From positions 1-11,670 of the forward strand of contig JAUVTM010000042.1 of the NCBI GenBank assembly GCA_030601545.1: DNA of 11,670 bases, given 5' to 3'. Under the pieces are notes generated by a model. It was not told the DNA's origin. It ran no database searches and saw nothing but the letters and a program-made list of their open reading frames with translations. This stretch comes from Syntrophobacterales bacterium. GTDB taxonomy: Bacteria > Desulfobacterota > Syntrophobacteria > BM002. A program made the position numbers and the translations under genes. Positions 11,667-11,670 of this stretch are shown one piece after another; the first letter of the stretch is position 1; each line of letters opens with the position of its first letter.

Positions 11667-11670
11667 TTCA

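Larger units (their letters stand above)
11352..11670. other. Noncoding, repeat-rich stretch to window end
   Basis: No credible gene is seen. Visible structures are a hairpin at 11533-11558 (GGAC-CCGCCC-GCA-GGGTGG with a GGA bulge, then GTCC), an inverted pair GAATATCGAA (11518-11527) / TTCGATATTC (11629-11638), and TTCTGCGG repeated three times at the very end (11636-11643, 11651-11658, 11659-11666). The hairpin follows the response-regulator gene by about 180 bases without a T-run, so it is not a clear terminator. Confidence 0.6.

Overview
The window looks like chromosomal DNA of an uncultivated, mesophilic-type bacterium of roughly balanced base composition with many short intergenic repeats. 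Gene content (a RAYT transposase, a universal-stress/DUF389 membrane protein, a glutaredoxin-thioredoxin reductase fusion, FucA, a GGDEF/EAL regulator) and repeat style (heptamer arrays, a CCCTGAGCCTGTCGAAGGG-type palindrome) fit environmental lineages such as Chloroflexota or Desulfobacterota. I cannot fix the phylum from sequence alone. There are no rRNA or tRNA genes and no CRISPR array.

Layout. 3-467 (+) is the end of an unrecognised gene whose frame is open to the left window edge. 557-1644 is a complete REP-associated Y1 transposase unit bounded by a perfect 26-bp inverted repeat. It sits immediately upstream of a two-gene operon (1668-4804, +): a USP-USP-DUF389 membrane protein, then a glutaredoxin-thioredoxin reductase fusion. 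4805-5043 is repeat-rich spacer. 5044-5226 (+) is a small coiled-coil protein whose last codons are written by a mobile palindromic element (copy 1, 5208-5391). A minus-strand group follows, read right to left: fucA (9507-8863), element copy 2 (8865-8671), a 127-residue unknown protein (8625-8242), a heptamer repeat array, a low-molecular-weight phosphatase/ArsC-type protein (8132-7722), and a REC-PAS-GGDEF-EAL regulator (7560-5431). Divergent from fucA are a GT-A glycosyltransferase resembling mannosylglycerate synthase (9710-10933, +) and a single-domain response regulator (10986-11351, +). 11352-11670 is noncoding and repeat-rich.

How it fits together. The plus-strand operon is plausibly a stress/redox unit: a USP-linked membrane protein with its own disulfide reductase. 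The right half mixes sugar metabolism (FucA), a possible compatible-solute glycosyltransferase, and signalling proteins (cyclic-di-GMP regulator, CheY-like receiver, phosphatase-like enzyme), but no sensor kinase is present.

The most notable signal is the pair of near-identical, oppositely oriented MITE-like palindromes. They are consistent with TA target duplications, lie exactly at the 3' ends of genes, and bracket the c-di-GMP/phosphatase block. The EAL domain of the c-di-GMP regulator has lost two catalytic positions while its GGDEF motif is intact.
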